Assembly: GCA_964606055.1 (NCBI GenBank)
Contig: CAZSFA010000009.1
Location: 1-37,079 of the forward strand
Source of the DNA: Roseitalea sp964606055
Lineage (GTDB): Bacteria > Pseudomonadota > Alphaproteobacteria > Rhizobiales > Rhizobiaceae
Direction: 5' to 3'
DNA length: 37,079 nucleotides
Part shown: positions 24,596 to 33,560 of the stretch, piece by piece
How positions within the stretch are numbered: the stretch's first letter is position 1
How the letters are laid out: each line of letters starts with the position of its first letter
Notes under the pieces: generated by a model
What the model was told of the DNA's origin: nothing
Database searches by the model: none
The model's input: the letters and a program-made list of their open reading frames with translations, nothing else
Made by a program: the position numbers and the translations under genes

Positions 24596-27500
24596 ATGAC
24601 CTTTCGCCCCATCGACCAAGATCGCGCGCCGCGCCCGCGCGCCCGCGCGTACGCCGACCCAGCCGTCGCGAACCGCCAATGCCGGGCCGCGGCGTCGCGA
24701 GACCGCGGGCTGGCCATGGCGGGCGTGTCGTCACTGGCGATTGCCATGGTGATCGGCGGGACGACGGCCGACGTGAAGGCCGACGAGTTCCTGTCGGGCA
24801 CCGAGACGATCTCGAACCGGACGTATTCCGGCGACACGATCACGGGTGGCCAGGGCAGCGGCGGCGGTGCCGGACTGGGCGGCGCGATCTTCATCGGCGG
24901 CGGCGCGACCGTCAATCTGGACAATGTGGACTTCCTCGGCAACTCGGCCACAGGTGGCCAGGGCGGGGTCGGCGAAACCGGCGGCACNNNNNNNNNNNNN
25001 NNNNNNNNNNNNNNNNNNNNNNNNNNNNNNNNNNNNNNNNNNNNNNNNNNNNNNNNNNNNNNNNNNNNNNNNNNNNNNNNNNNNNNNTCCTCGGCAACTC
25101 GGCCACAGGTGGCCAGGGCGGGGTCGGCGAAACCGGCGGCACGCTGAATGACCGGTTCGTCGGGGTTGCGCCAGGCCGGGCCGATGACGGTGACGATGGA
25201 GCCGGTGGTGCAGCCTTCGTCAACTCCGGCAACGGCGTCGGCGGCACAAATGGCGCGGCCGGCGGCAATGGCTCCAATGGACCTGGCAGCGGCGGCGGAC
25301 ATGGCGGCGACGGTTCGGATGGCAGCGCCAGCACGGCCGAGATTGTCAAAGCGATCGCAGATCAGGTCTTGACCGCATATGAAGCGGCGTCGGAACCCAC
25401 CGTCGCGGGTTACTACACTGCGCTTGCAACCGCGTTTGGGGCAGCTTCGGCAGCGGCCAACGCTTCGGTTCCGCCAAACGCAGCACTTTCGACAGCATTG
25501 GCCACAGCGGCAACGCAGTTTGGGCTTCTTGCCACCGAAGCAGCGGCTGATGGAGCCGCCGAATTATCTCAAACCACTGCAGACGCTGCCCTTCTGACCG
25601 CACTGCAAGTCACGAGTTACGCAACCGGCGCCGCCGGAGCCGGTGGCGAAGGCGGTGATGGCGGCGAAGGCGGCGACGGCAGCTTTGGCCACGGCGGTGG
25701 CGCCGGCGGCGATGGCGGCACCGGTGGCGACGCGGTGGCCACCTCCGGTGCGTTGGGCGGCAATGGCGGCAATGGCGGGCGCGGCGGCAGCGGCGGCTTC
25801 GGCGCCGGCGGTGGCATGGGTGGTGATCGCGGCAGCGAGGGTGCGGACGGCAACACCGTGGCGCCCGGCGACAACGGCGCGTTCTGGGGGACCGGCGGCG
25901 AGGCCGGTTTCGGCGGCGGTGTCGGGTCGACCGCCGACGGGTCGAGCAACGGCACCGGTGGCGGCGGCGGCTCGGGCATGGGCGGCGCGATCTTCGTTGC
26001 CGATGGCGGTACACTCAACATCACCGGCAACGCGACCTTCGACGGCAACAGCGTGTTCGGCGGATCGAGCGCCAATGGCGGCGAGGCCGGTCAGGCGGCC
26101 GGCAGCGACCTGTTCATGATGACCGGAGCGACGGTCAATCTCAATCCGGGCGCCGGCAACACGATCACTTTCAACGGCTCCATCGCCGATGACAGCCGCG
26201 CCAGCATCGACGGCGCAAGCATCGCCAGCGGATCGGGTGCCGGTATCACCGTCCAAAGCGGCCGGGTGATCTTCAACGGCACCAACACCTATTCCGGCCA
26301 GACGCGGATCGAGGGCGGCGTGCTCCAGGCCGACGACGGCACGGGCATTCACACCGACAGCAACATCAATCTCGCCGGCGGCGTGCTGCAGACATCAGGC
26401 ACCTTCGACCGGCATCTGGGAACCGCGCCCGACCGCCTGCAATGGACGGGCGATGGCGGCTTTGCGGCGATCGGCGATGATCTCACGGTGCGGCTGAACA
26501 ACGGCCGCGAACTCACATGGGCGCAGGGCAGTTTCGTGACCGACGGGGCGGCGCTCGTCTTCGGCTCCGACAGTGCGGACGCCAACGTGACCTTCGCCAA
26601 CGCCATCGATCTGGCTGGCGGCACGCGCACCATCATCAACAATGGCGGCGCCGAAGGCACCAACCTGGTCACCATCGACGGCGTCATGTCCAACGGATCG
26701 CTGGTGCTGGGCGATGGAACCACCAAGGGAACCGTCGTCCTTTCCGCCGCCAACACCTACGAGGGCACGACCGACGTCAAGGCGGGAACGACGCTGGCAC
26801 TGTCCGGCGAGGGCAGCATCGCGACATCCTCCGGCGTCTCGATCGCCGGCACGCTGGATGTATCGGCAATGCAGGCCGGCGCTGCCGTGACGACACTTGA
26901 AGGCGACGGCACGATCGAACTGGGCGAACAGGTGCTCACGATCAGCAACGGCTCGACCGACTTTTCCGGCGTCATCATGGGCGCGGGCGGCATTGCGGTC
27001 GACGGCGGCACGCAAACACTGTCGGGCGTCAACACTTTCACCGGCGACACGGACATCGCGGCCGATGCGACCCTGCGCCTGACCGGCGCAGGCGCGATCG
27101 CTTCGTCGACCGTCAACGCCCAAGGCACGTTCGACATCGCGGATACCAATGCGGGTGCGACCGTGGTCGCGCTGACCGGTTCGGGCGATGTTGCGCTCGG
27201 TGCGCATACACTGACCGTGGCCGATGCGACGGGCGAGTTCTCCGGCGTCATCGCCGGCACCGGCGGGTTCACCGTCGACGGCGGCACGCAAAAACTGTCC
27301 GGCACCAACACCTTCACCGGTGCGACGGTGATCGGCTCCGGCGGCGCGCTCGAACTGGCCGGCGCCGGCAGCGTGGCGGCCTCCTCCGGCGTGACCGCCG
27401 ACGGCGATTTCGACATTTCCGGCACCGATGCGGGCGCGACCGTCACGACCCTGGCCGGCTCGGGCACGGTGACGCTTGGTGAGCGCACGCTTTCGGTCTC

Positions 27501-30054
27501 GGACGGGTCGACCGGGTTCGCCGGTGTCATCGGCGGAACCGGCGGGCTGAGCGTTGATGGCGGCACGCAAACGCTGTCGGGCGACAACACCTACACCGGC
27601 GCGACGCAGATCGCTGCGTCCGCCACGCTGGCGCTGACCGGCGACGGCGCGGTCGCTGCCTCCTCCGGTGTAAAGGCCGACGGCACGTTTGACATATCGG
27701 CGGCGACCGAGGGCGCCCGGATTGCGGCACTGACCGGCGGCGGCGACGTCGCTCTGGGCGAGCAGACATTGACGATCACGGATGCCGAGGGCGGGTTCTC
27801 CGGCGTCATCGCCGGCACGGGCGGTGTGATCGTCGAAGGCGGAACGCAAACGCTGGCGGGCGCAAGCACCTACACCGGCGCGACACAGGTCGCCGAGGAC
27901 GCGAAGCTGGCGCTCACCGGCAATGGCGGCATCGCGACATCGTCATCGCTCGATCTCGCCGGCACGTTCGACATCGCGCAAACCAGCACGGGCGCCGCGA
28001 TCACGACGCTGACGGGTGCGGGCACGGTGGCGCTGGGCGAACGCCGTCTGACGGTGACCGATGCATCCTCGACATTCACCGGCGAGATTTCCGGTACCGG
28101 CGGCTTCGCCGTCTCTGGCGGAACGCAGACGCTCGAGGGTGTCACGTCGTCCAGCGGCCTGATTGCCGCCGATGGCGGTACGTTGGCGGTCGATGGCGGG
28201 GCGGTCGTCGCCGGTGCGGACGCGCCAGCGCTCGCCATCGAAAACGGCGGCACGATCACAACCACCGGAACGTCGCTCCAGTCGACCACCCAGATCGCTT
28301 CGGCCCGTTTCGATCAGGCCGGCGGCGTGGCCAACTTCAACTTGGCGGACGCCACCGACATCAACGACGGCTACAAGACGCTTCTGCTGGTCGAGCGGAC
28401 GGGCGACGGCTCGGACGGGATCGTCAACTTCCTGCTCGACAACGGGGCCGAGGTGGCCGGCGACATCATCGACCGCGACGCCAAGTCCGGCGAGGGCGGC
28501 ACGCGCGTGACGATCGCCGAGGGGTCAAGCTGGACGGGACTGGCCGATACGGCCAGCTTCACCGTGCAATCCGGCGGGTCGGCCTTCTTCGAGGACGGCA
28601 GCCTGATCGACGGCAGCCTGACGGCCGAGGCCGGCTCGACCGTCCTGGGTGGCACGCTCGACGGGCCGCTCCAGATCCTGGGTGACGCGATCATCCAGAA
28701 CAGCGCGATCACCGGCAACGTCTTCATCGCCGGCGATCTGGATCTTGACGGCCTGCTGTCGCCCGGCCAATCGCCGGGCTGGATCGCGGTCGCCGGCGAT
28801 CTGAACGCGCTGACGGACGCCCAATCGCTGTTCGAGGTGCAGTTCGGGCAAGCCGACCCGATGGCCCAGCAGGACTATGACCAGTTCAGCGTCGGCGGCA
28901 ACGCCAACGGCCCGCTTCAGATCACGCTCGCACGGCACAACTCGACGCGCGGCACCGAACTGGGCAATCTGGGCGCGATCGAACTGGTGCGTGTCGGCGG
29001 CACCGACACCGGCGGGTTCGAACTGGCCGAACGCTTCACCCAGAATGGCCATGAGGTGGTGCTTGACCGACGCATTCGCACGGCCGACGGCAGCGCGCTG
29101 GTCCAGCCCGGCGGGCAGGATGAGGAAACGTTCTTCGGCACCGGCGACATCATCGTCTATGGCCTTGATGCCTTCGTGCAGGATGAAACGTTCGGCATGA
29201 CGGCGCTCGCCGGCATCGCCGACCAGTCGATCCGCGACATGCTGGGAACCGCGATCGAACGACGCGGCGCGCTGGACCCGACGGCACGTCAGGCAAGCTG
29301 GGTGCGCATGGGCGGCGGCCATACCGACATCGACGACGATGTCGACCAGACGCAGACCCTGTACTTCACCGAGATCGGTGCCGATCTCGTCGAGATCGGC
29401 AATTTGCGGGCGGGCGTGATCGGCTCGTTCGGCTCGTCCAACGGCGAGGTGACGACCAACACCGGCATGAACGATCTTTCGGGCACGCTGTATTCGGGCG
29501 GCTTGCAGGCCAACTGGTCCGGCGACAGCGGCGCCTATATCGATGCCGTCGGCCTTTACAGCTTCAGCAATTGGAGCTTTGCGCCGACGGCCGCCAGCGA
29601 ACTGACGGCCGACGCGCAGACAATGACGGCACTCGTCGAGGCCGGCGTGTCGGTGGGATCGGATACCGCATGGATCACGCCATGGGGTCAGTTCGCCTAC
29701 CAGACGACGTCGATCGACAATGTCGAGAGCGCATGGATCGACGATTTCCATCTGCAAGACGGCGAAGCGATGATGGTGCGCGGCGGCTTGCGGGCCGAGG
29801 GGCGGTTCAACGGCCTGGCGCCTTATGTCGATCTGGCGATCGCCCACGATCTGGGCGACAACAATGCGGTCCTTGTCGACAATTTCGCGCATGAGACCGG
29901 CATGGGCGGCACGCGCGCCGAACTGGGGCTTGGCCTTGAAGCGGATCTGGGCGGCGCGGTGCGGCTGTCGTCGAGCTTCAAAGGCGCCTATGGCGTCGGA
30001 TCGGGCGAGATCATCGGCTATCAGGGCCAGGCGCGCCTGAAGGCGCTCTGGTGA
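24596..30054 (+). CDS. giant autotransporter with glycine-rich passenger (contains assembly gap)
   Basis: A type Va autotransporter: exported by Sec, its C-terminal barrel inserts in the outer membrane and carries the passenger to the cell surface. After collapse of the gap and 55-bp duplication it is 1767 residues. Order: an extended signal region ending near residue 62 (SSLAIAMVIGGTTADVKA); glycine-rich, PE-PGRS-like segments (about 80-193 and 291-418); between them an Ala-rich helical insert (194-290); autotransporter-associated beta-strand repeats, four regular units of 92-93 residues (738-1108) with degenerate copies either side; a junction region; and a beta-barrel of about 255 residues starting RQASWVRMGGG and ending LKALW with the usual terminal aromatic. 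As deposited the frame shifts across the Ns. The ATG at 24596 is used; 24716 is possible. A role in adhesion or biofilm is inference. Confidence 0.9.
24933..25142 (+). repeat. 55-bp exact duplication flanking the N run
   Basis: Bases 24933-24987 and 25088-25142 are identical over 55 bp and abut the two ends of the N run. This is the pattern left when two contigs that overlap by the assembler word length are scaffolded instead of merged. Both copies encode the same peptide, in two different frames of the deposited sequence. Confidence 0.9.
24988..25087. other. assembly gap (100 N)
   Basis: Exactly 100 Ns, a conventional placeholder for a gap of unknown size. It interrupts the glycine-rich passenger coding region. 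Confidence 0.99.
26962..28074 (+). repeat. tandem 276-279 bp coding repeats in the autotransporter passenger
   Basis: Units begin at 26962, 27238, 27517 and 27796 (276, 279, 279 and 279 bp), each opening with a FSGVI-like sequence, then GGTQTLSG, a TYTGAT-like stretch, LTGxGxIA, GTFDI and VALGEQTLT. A degenerate unit precedes (from about 26683) and a partial one follows (28075 onward). They match autotransporter-associated beta-strand repeats and would form rungs of a beta-helix. Confidence 0.88.
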
Positions 30055-30068
30055 CAGTTACCATCGTC

Positions 30069-30093
30069 GGCGCCGTTCCAAGGGGACGGCGCC
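30069..30093 (+). terminator. hairpin after the autotransporter gene, possible terminator
   Basis: A perfect 8-bp stem, GGCGCCGT (30069-30076) and ACGGCGCC (30086-30093), with a 9-base loop starts 14 bp after the autotransporter stop. There is no T-tract, so it may act as an RNA-stabilising 3' end or a weak terminator only. Confidence 0.45.
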
Positions 30094-30213
30094 GGCGCGT
30101 GGCCCGCTGAACGCGCCGCATGCGTCCGGCACGGCGGCTTGGCGACGCACGATACGGCAACCCGGCTTGCACGCGAGATACGCACAGGTTTCTCGTTTCG
30201 TCAGTGAAATGAA

Positions 30214-30288
30214 TGGTGCCCGGGGGCGGATTTGAACCACCGACACGCGGATTTTCAATCCGCTGCTCTACCCCTGAGCTACCCGGGC
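30214..30288 (-). tRNA. tRNA-Phe (anticodon GAA)
   Basis: A 75-base tRNA with encoded CCA. The acceptor stem is GCCCGGG paired with CCCGGGC, then discriminator A. The D arm is GCTC/GAGC. The anticodon stem GCGGA/TCCGC encloses the loop TTGAAAA, giving anticodon GAA. The T arm GGTGG-TTCGAAT-CCGCC is intact. All stems pair, so it should be functional. No integrase or duplicated tRNA end is seen nearby. Confidence 0.97.
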
Positions 30289-30460
30289 ACGGGTGCCGCG
30301 AAGGCGGCAGGATCAGGCGCTTCGGCCCGCTCAGATCGCTCGGCGTTATAGCACGCAAGCAAGGGCTGTCCAGCGCGGGCCGCCTGCTTTTTTCAAGTCC
30401 CGCTTTCGCGCCAAAGCGCACTCCTGCTAGAGCATGATCTGCGCCCGCAACGAGCACCGG

Positions 30461-31558
30461 ATGCCCGCCATGCAGCCCGACGACTCCTCTCCGCTTGCCG
30501 ACCCGACAGCACGCGCCTTCGGCTGGGGCATATGGTCGACGGGCAGCATTGCCGGCCAGTTCGCGGCCGACCTCGACCATGTACCCGGCGCCATCAAGGC
30601 AGCGGTCTGTTCGCGCGATCAGACGCGTGCCCAAGCCTTCGCCGATCGCCACGGCATCGCGGCCGCCCATGACAGCGGCGCAGCGTTCGTTGCCGACCCA
30701 ACCGTGGATATCGTCTACATCGCCTCGCCACACACCGCCCATGCCGAACAGGCGCTGGCCGGCATCGCCGCCGGCAAGCCCGTGCTCATCGAAAAGCCGA
30801 TCGCGATGACCGCGCACGAGGCGCGCATGATCGGTGAGGCGGCGCAGGCGGCGGGCGTGTTCGCGATGGAGGCGCTGTGGGCGCGCTTCCTGCCGGGCAT
30901 GGCCCATGCAAAGGCGATGATCGACGAAGGCCGACTGGGCCGCATCACCGGCGCCGAAGCCAGCCTGATCTTCCACCGGCCGTTCGACCCCGGCGACCGG
31001 CTTTTCAATCCGGCGCTCGGCGGCGGCGCCTGCCGGGATCTGGCCGTCTACCCAATCTCGATCGCCGCCCATCTGCTGGGCCTGCCCGAACTGGTCGATG
31101 CCGCCTGGCAGCCAGCGCCGAACGGCGTCGATCTGTCGGCCCAGTTCACCATGCGGTGCGGCGAAGTGCCGGTTGCGGCGCGGATCGCCTTTGTCCCCTC
31201 GCCCGGCGACATCGGCGAGAACACCTTCATCGTGCATGGCGACAAGGCGACCATGCGGATCGATGCGCCGTTCATCGCCGCGCCTTCGGTCACCGTCTGG
31301 CCGCGCGCCATGGCCGACACGCCCCGCCGCAAGGGCCTGTTCGACCGGATCGCCCGGCGCATCCCGCTGGACGGGCGCAAAACGGTCCGGTTCGACCGGG
31401 TGGCCAAGGGATTGTGCGATCAGGCCATCGCCGTCCAGGCGGCGATTGCCGCCGGCCAAACCGAGGAGCCCCGTATGACGATCGCCGAAAGCGCCCATGT
31501 CCTTGGCGTCATCGAAGCGATCCTCGACAGACCGTCATCGGCAGCGCTCGACGTCTAG
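30461..31558 (+). CDS. Gfo/Idh/MocA family oxidoreductase
   Basis: A 365-residue NAD(P)-dependent oxidoreductase of the glucose-fructose oxidoreductase/inositol dehydrogenase family. The N-terminal Rossmann domain opens GWGIWSTGSIAGQFA, followed by VDIVYIASPHTAHAEQAL and the family signature GKPVLIEKPIAM. The C-terminal domain includes GGGACRDLAVYPISIAAHLLG, a GFO/IDH/MocA C-terminal motif. Members act on sugars, inositols or dihydrodiols; the substrate here is unknown, though the build most recalls the trans-1,2-dihydrobenzene-diol dehydrogenase-like branch. ATGs at 30434, 30461 and 30470 are all in frame and no ribosome binding site decides. It converges with the next gene, sharing 4 bp (CTAG). 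Confidence 0.9.
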   Translation: MPAMQPDDSSPLADPTARAFGWGIWSTGSIAGQFAADLDHVPGAIKAAVCSRDQTRAQAFADRHGIAAAHDSGAAFVADPTVDIVYIASPHTAHAEQALAGIAAGKPVLIEKPIAMTAHEARMIGEAAQAAGVFAMEALWARFLPGMAHAKAMIDEGRLGRITGAEASLIFHRPFDPGDRLFNPALGGGACRDLAVYPISIAAHLLGLPELVDAAWQPAPNGVDLSAQFTMRCGEVPVAARIAFVPSPGDIGENTFIVHGDKATMRIDAPFIAAPSVTVWPRAMADTPRRKGLFDRIARRIPLDGRKTVRFDRVAKGLCDQAIAVQAAIAAGQTEEPRMTIAESAHVLGVIEAILDRPSSAALDV

Positions 31559-31959
31559 AGCCGGTCGGGCTGGTCGAAGTCTTCGATGATGCCCATGAAC
31601 CGGCGCATGAACTCTTCCATGCGGTCCAGGCCCCGGTCAAACTCCTCGCGGTCGGGCAAGAGGTCGGGGTCCATGGCATGGTCGCGACTGGCGTTCAGCC
31701 GGCGCTCGAGCACGGCAATCCGGCCTTCAAGCTCATCCAGCGTGTCCTGAAATGCAGCGCGTTCGTCGGCCGCCAGGGTGCAGACCATCTGGTCGGCCTC
31801 CTGCCGGCACACCGAGATATCGCCGGTACGCGTATCCATCCTCACATAACCGTTTTCGGTGGGCTCCATGACGAACCGCCCGGCCTGGGCGTGGGCTGCG
31901 CCTGCCATCATGACGGTCAATCCCAGCGCGACGACGCCGCGTGTGATGTGGTTGCGCAT
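31555..31959 (-). CDS. small secreted protein of unknown function
   Basis: A 134-residue protein with a clear signal peptide (residues 1-24, cleavage after AHA). The mature part has a short beta-like region with FVMEPTENGYVRMDTRTGDISVC and a second Cys at 60, which may form a disulfide, then a charged helical or coiled-coil stretch (about 65-92) and an acidic helical tail. No named family was recognised with certainty; proteins starting this way are common periplasmic hypotheticals in Hyphomicrobiales. The ATG at 31959 follows AAGGAGACC at a good distance. It is divergent from the DUF952 gene. Confidence 0.75.
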   Translation of the reverse strand: MRNHITRGVVALGLTVMMAGAAHAQAGRFVMEPTENGYVRMDTRTGDISVCRQEADQMVCTLAADERAAFQDTLDELEGRIAVLERRLNASRDHAMDPDLLPDREEFDRGLDRMEEFMRRFMGIIEDFDQPDRL

Positions 31960-32112
31960 TGTTGGTCTCCTTGCGCCATCAGGCGCTACAAGCATGTCCC
32001 TGTGGGCAAACATAGCCGGCCAATGCGCGAGAAATGTGATCAACGCGACGGCAAGGCTTGGCAGGGGCGCGATCGGGCGCTTAGAGCGTCTTGTGATCCT
32101 CCGGAGGGATGC

Positions 32113-32460
32113 ATGAGTTCCTTGATCTTCAAGATCGCGACCCGATCGCAATGGCAACAGGCCGAGGTCGACGGCGTGTTCGCCGGCGCGCCGGTCGATC
32201 TGGCCGACGGGTTCATCCACTTTTCCACCGCCGCCCAGCTCGCCGAGACGGCGGCCAGGCACTTTGCCGGTCAGGACGGGCTGATGCTCGTTGCGGTCGC
32301 GGCCGACCGACTCGGCCCGATGCTCAAATGGGAACCGTCGCGCGGCGGTGCGCTGTTCCCGCATCTGTATGCCTCGCTCGATCCAGGTGACGTGGCCTGG
32401 GTCAAGCCACTGTCGCTGGGCGCGGACGGCCGGCATCTGTTGCCGCCGCTGGATGCGTGA
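32113..32460 (+). CDS. DUF952 family protein
   Basis: A 115-residue cytoplasmic protein matching DUF952, seen in FKIATRSQWQQAE, the signature DGFIHFSTAAQLAETAARHF and LKWEPSRGGALFPHLY. The fold of this family is related to ADP-ribosyltransferase-like small proteins, but the function is unproven. The ATG at 32113 follows GGAGGG. Its stop overlaps the start of pyrD (GTGATG), so the two are translationally coupled. This pairing recurs in alphaproteobacteria, which hints at a link to pyrimidine or nucleotide metabolism. Confidence 0.88.
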   Translation: MSSLIFKIATRSQWQQAEVDGVFAGAPVDLADGFIHFSTAAQLAETAARHFAGQDGLMLVAVAADRLGPMLKWEPSRGGALFPHLYASLDPGDVAWVKPLSLGADGRHLLPPLDA

Positions 32461-33554
32461 TGGCCGGCGGCGCGCTTGATCGACTGGGCCAGTGGCTGAC
32501 GTTCCGGTTCGAGCCGGAAACCGCGCACCGCATGGCCATCGCCGCGCTGCGGTCAGGCGCCTTGCCCGGCTTCGATGCCGCCGCCGATGCACGTCTTGCG
32601 ACCCGCGTTGCCGGGATCGATTTCGCCAATCCGATCGGTGTCGCCGCCGGGTTCGACAAGAACGCAGAGGTGCCCGGCGCGCTGTTGCGCCTTGGCTTCG
32701 GCTTCACCGAGGTTGGCACCGTGACGCCGCGCGCACAGGCCGGCAATGCCCGGCCGCGCGTGTTCCGTCTGGTTCGGGATCGGGCCGTCATCAACCGGCT
32801 GGGTTTCAACAATGACGGTCATGCGCCTGCCAGGACCAGGCTCGGTGATTTGCGGATTGCCGGTGTCGTGGGGGTCAATATCGGCGCCAACAAGGACAGC
32901 GGCGATCGCGTCGCCGACTATGTCAGTGGCCTGACTGAGTTCCACGATCTTGCGTCCTACTTCACCGTCAACATCTCCTCTCCGAACACGCCCGGCCTGC
33001 GTGACCTGCAGGGGCGTGCGCAACTGGCAGATCTCCTGAAACGATTGGTCGAGGCGCGGGCGGCGCTGACCGATGCCAACACGCGCGCCGTGCCCATCTT
33101 CCTCAAGATCGCGCCGGACATCACCGAGGCCGATCTCGATGACATCGTCGCCGAAGTGCTCGACCAGCGCATCGAGGGCCTTGTCGTCTCCAACACGACG
33201 CTGTCGCGCGCAGGACTTGCGGCCGATCCGCGCGAAGCGGGCGGCTTGTCCGGGCGGCCGGTGTTCGAGCGCTCGACGATCCTGCTCGCCAAGGCGCGCG
33301 AACGGGCGGGACCGGAGCTGGCCCTGATCGGCGTCGGCGGCGTCGACAGCGCCGCATCGGCGCTCGCCAAGATCGAGGCCGGCGCCGATCTCGTTCAGCT
33401 CTACACGGGCATGATCTACCAGGGACCGAAGCTGCCGCGCCGGATCATCGAGGGCTTGTCGGAAGCGTTGGACACCGCACAAGCGCCTTCGATCGCCGAT
33501 CTGCGCGGCACGCGCACCACCCAGTGGGCGTCGAAGCCGTTTCCAAAAGCATGA
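32460..33554 (+). CDS. pyrD: dihydroorotate dehydrogenase (quinone), class 2
   Basis: Oxidises dihydroorotate to orotate with quinone as electron acceptor, the fourth step of pyrimidine synthesis, at the inner face of the membrane. The 364-residue protein has the N-terminal amphipathic helical extension of class 2 enzymes (LGQWLTFRFEPETAHRMAI), then IGVAAGFDKNAEV, the FMN region FGFTEVGTVTPRAQ, the active-site stretch FTVNISSPNTPGLRDLQ with the catalytic Ser, IFLKIAPD, VVSNTTLSR and the C-terminal GVGGVDSA and LVQLYTGMIYQGP. The ATG at 32460 overlaps the DUF952 stop; the GTG at 32457 is an alternative. It is convergent with the MATE gene, 6 bp apart. Confidence 0.97.
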   Translation: MAGGALDRLGQWLTFRFEPETAHRMAIAALRSGALPGFDAAADARLATRVAGIDFANPIGVAAGFDKNAEVPGALLRLGFGFTEVGTVTPRAQAGNARPRVFRLVRDRAVINRLGFNNDGHAPARTRLGDLRIAGVVGVNIGANKDSGDRVADYVSGLTEFHDLASYFTVNISSPNTPGLRDLQGRAQLADLLKRLVEARAALTDANTRAVPIFLKIAPDITEADLDDIVAEVLDQRIEGLVVSNTTLSRAGLAADPREAGGLSGRPVFERSTILLAKARERAGPELALIGVGGVDSAASALAKIEAGADLVQLYTGMIYQGPKLPRRIIEGLSEALDTAQAPSIADLRGTRTTQWASKPFPKA

Positions 33555-33560
33555 TCGGGC

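Noticed and set aside
24556..24987. An arginine-rich frame opening at 24556 that continues through the Ns into the autotransporter
   Set aside because: Its upstream part has shadow composition; the frame with the signal sequence and glycine-rich passenger is the one starting at 24596. The join exists only because the N run length is arbitrary.
26683..28300. Repeated units considered as a CRISPR or satellite array
   Set aside because: The units are in-frame coding repeats of about 279 bp without short conserved repeats and variable spacers.
30214..30288. tRNA-Phe as an integration site of a genomic island
   Set aside because: No integrase, no repeated tRNA 3' end and no change in gene character on either side.
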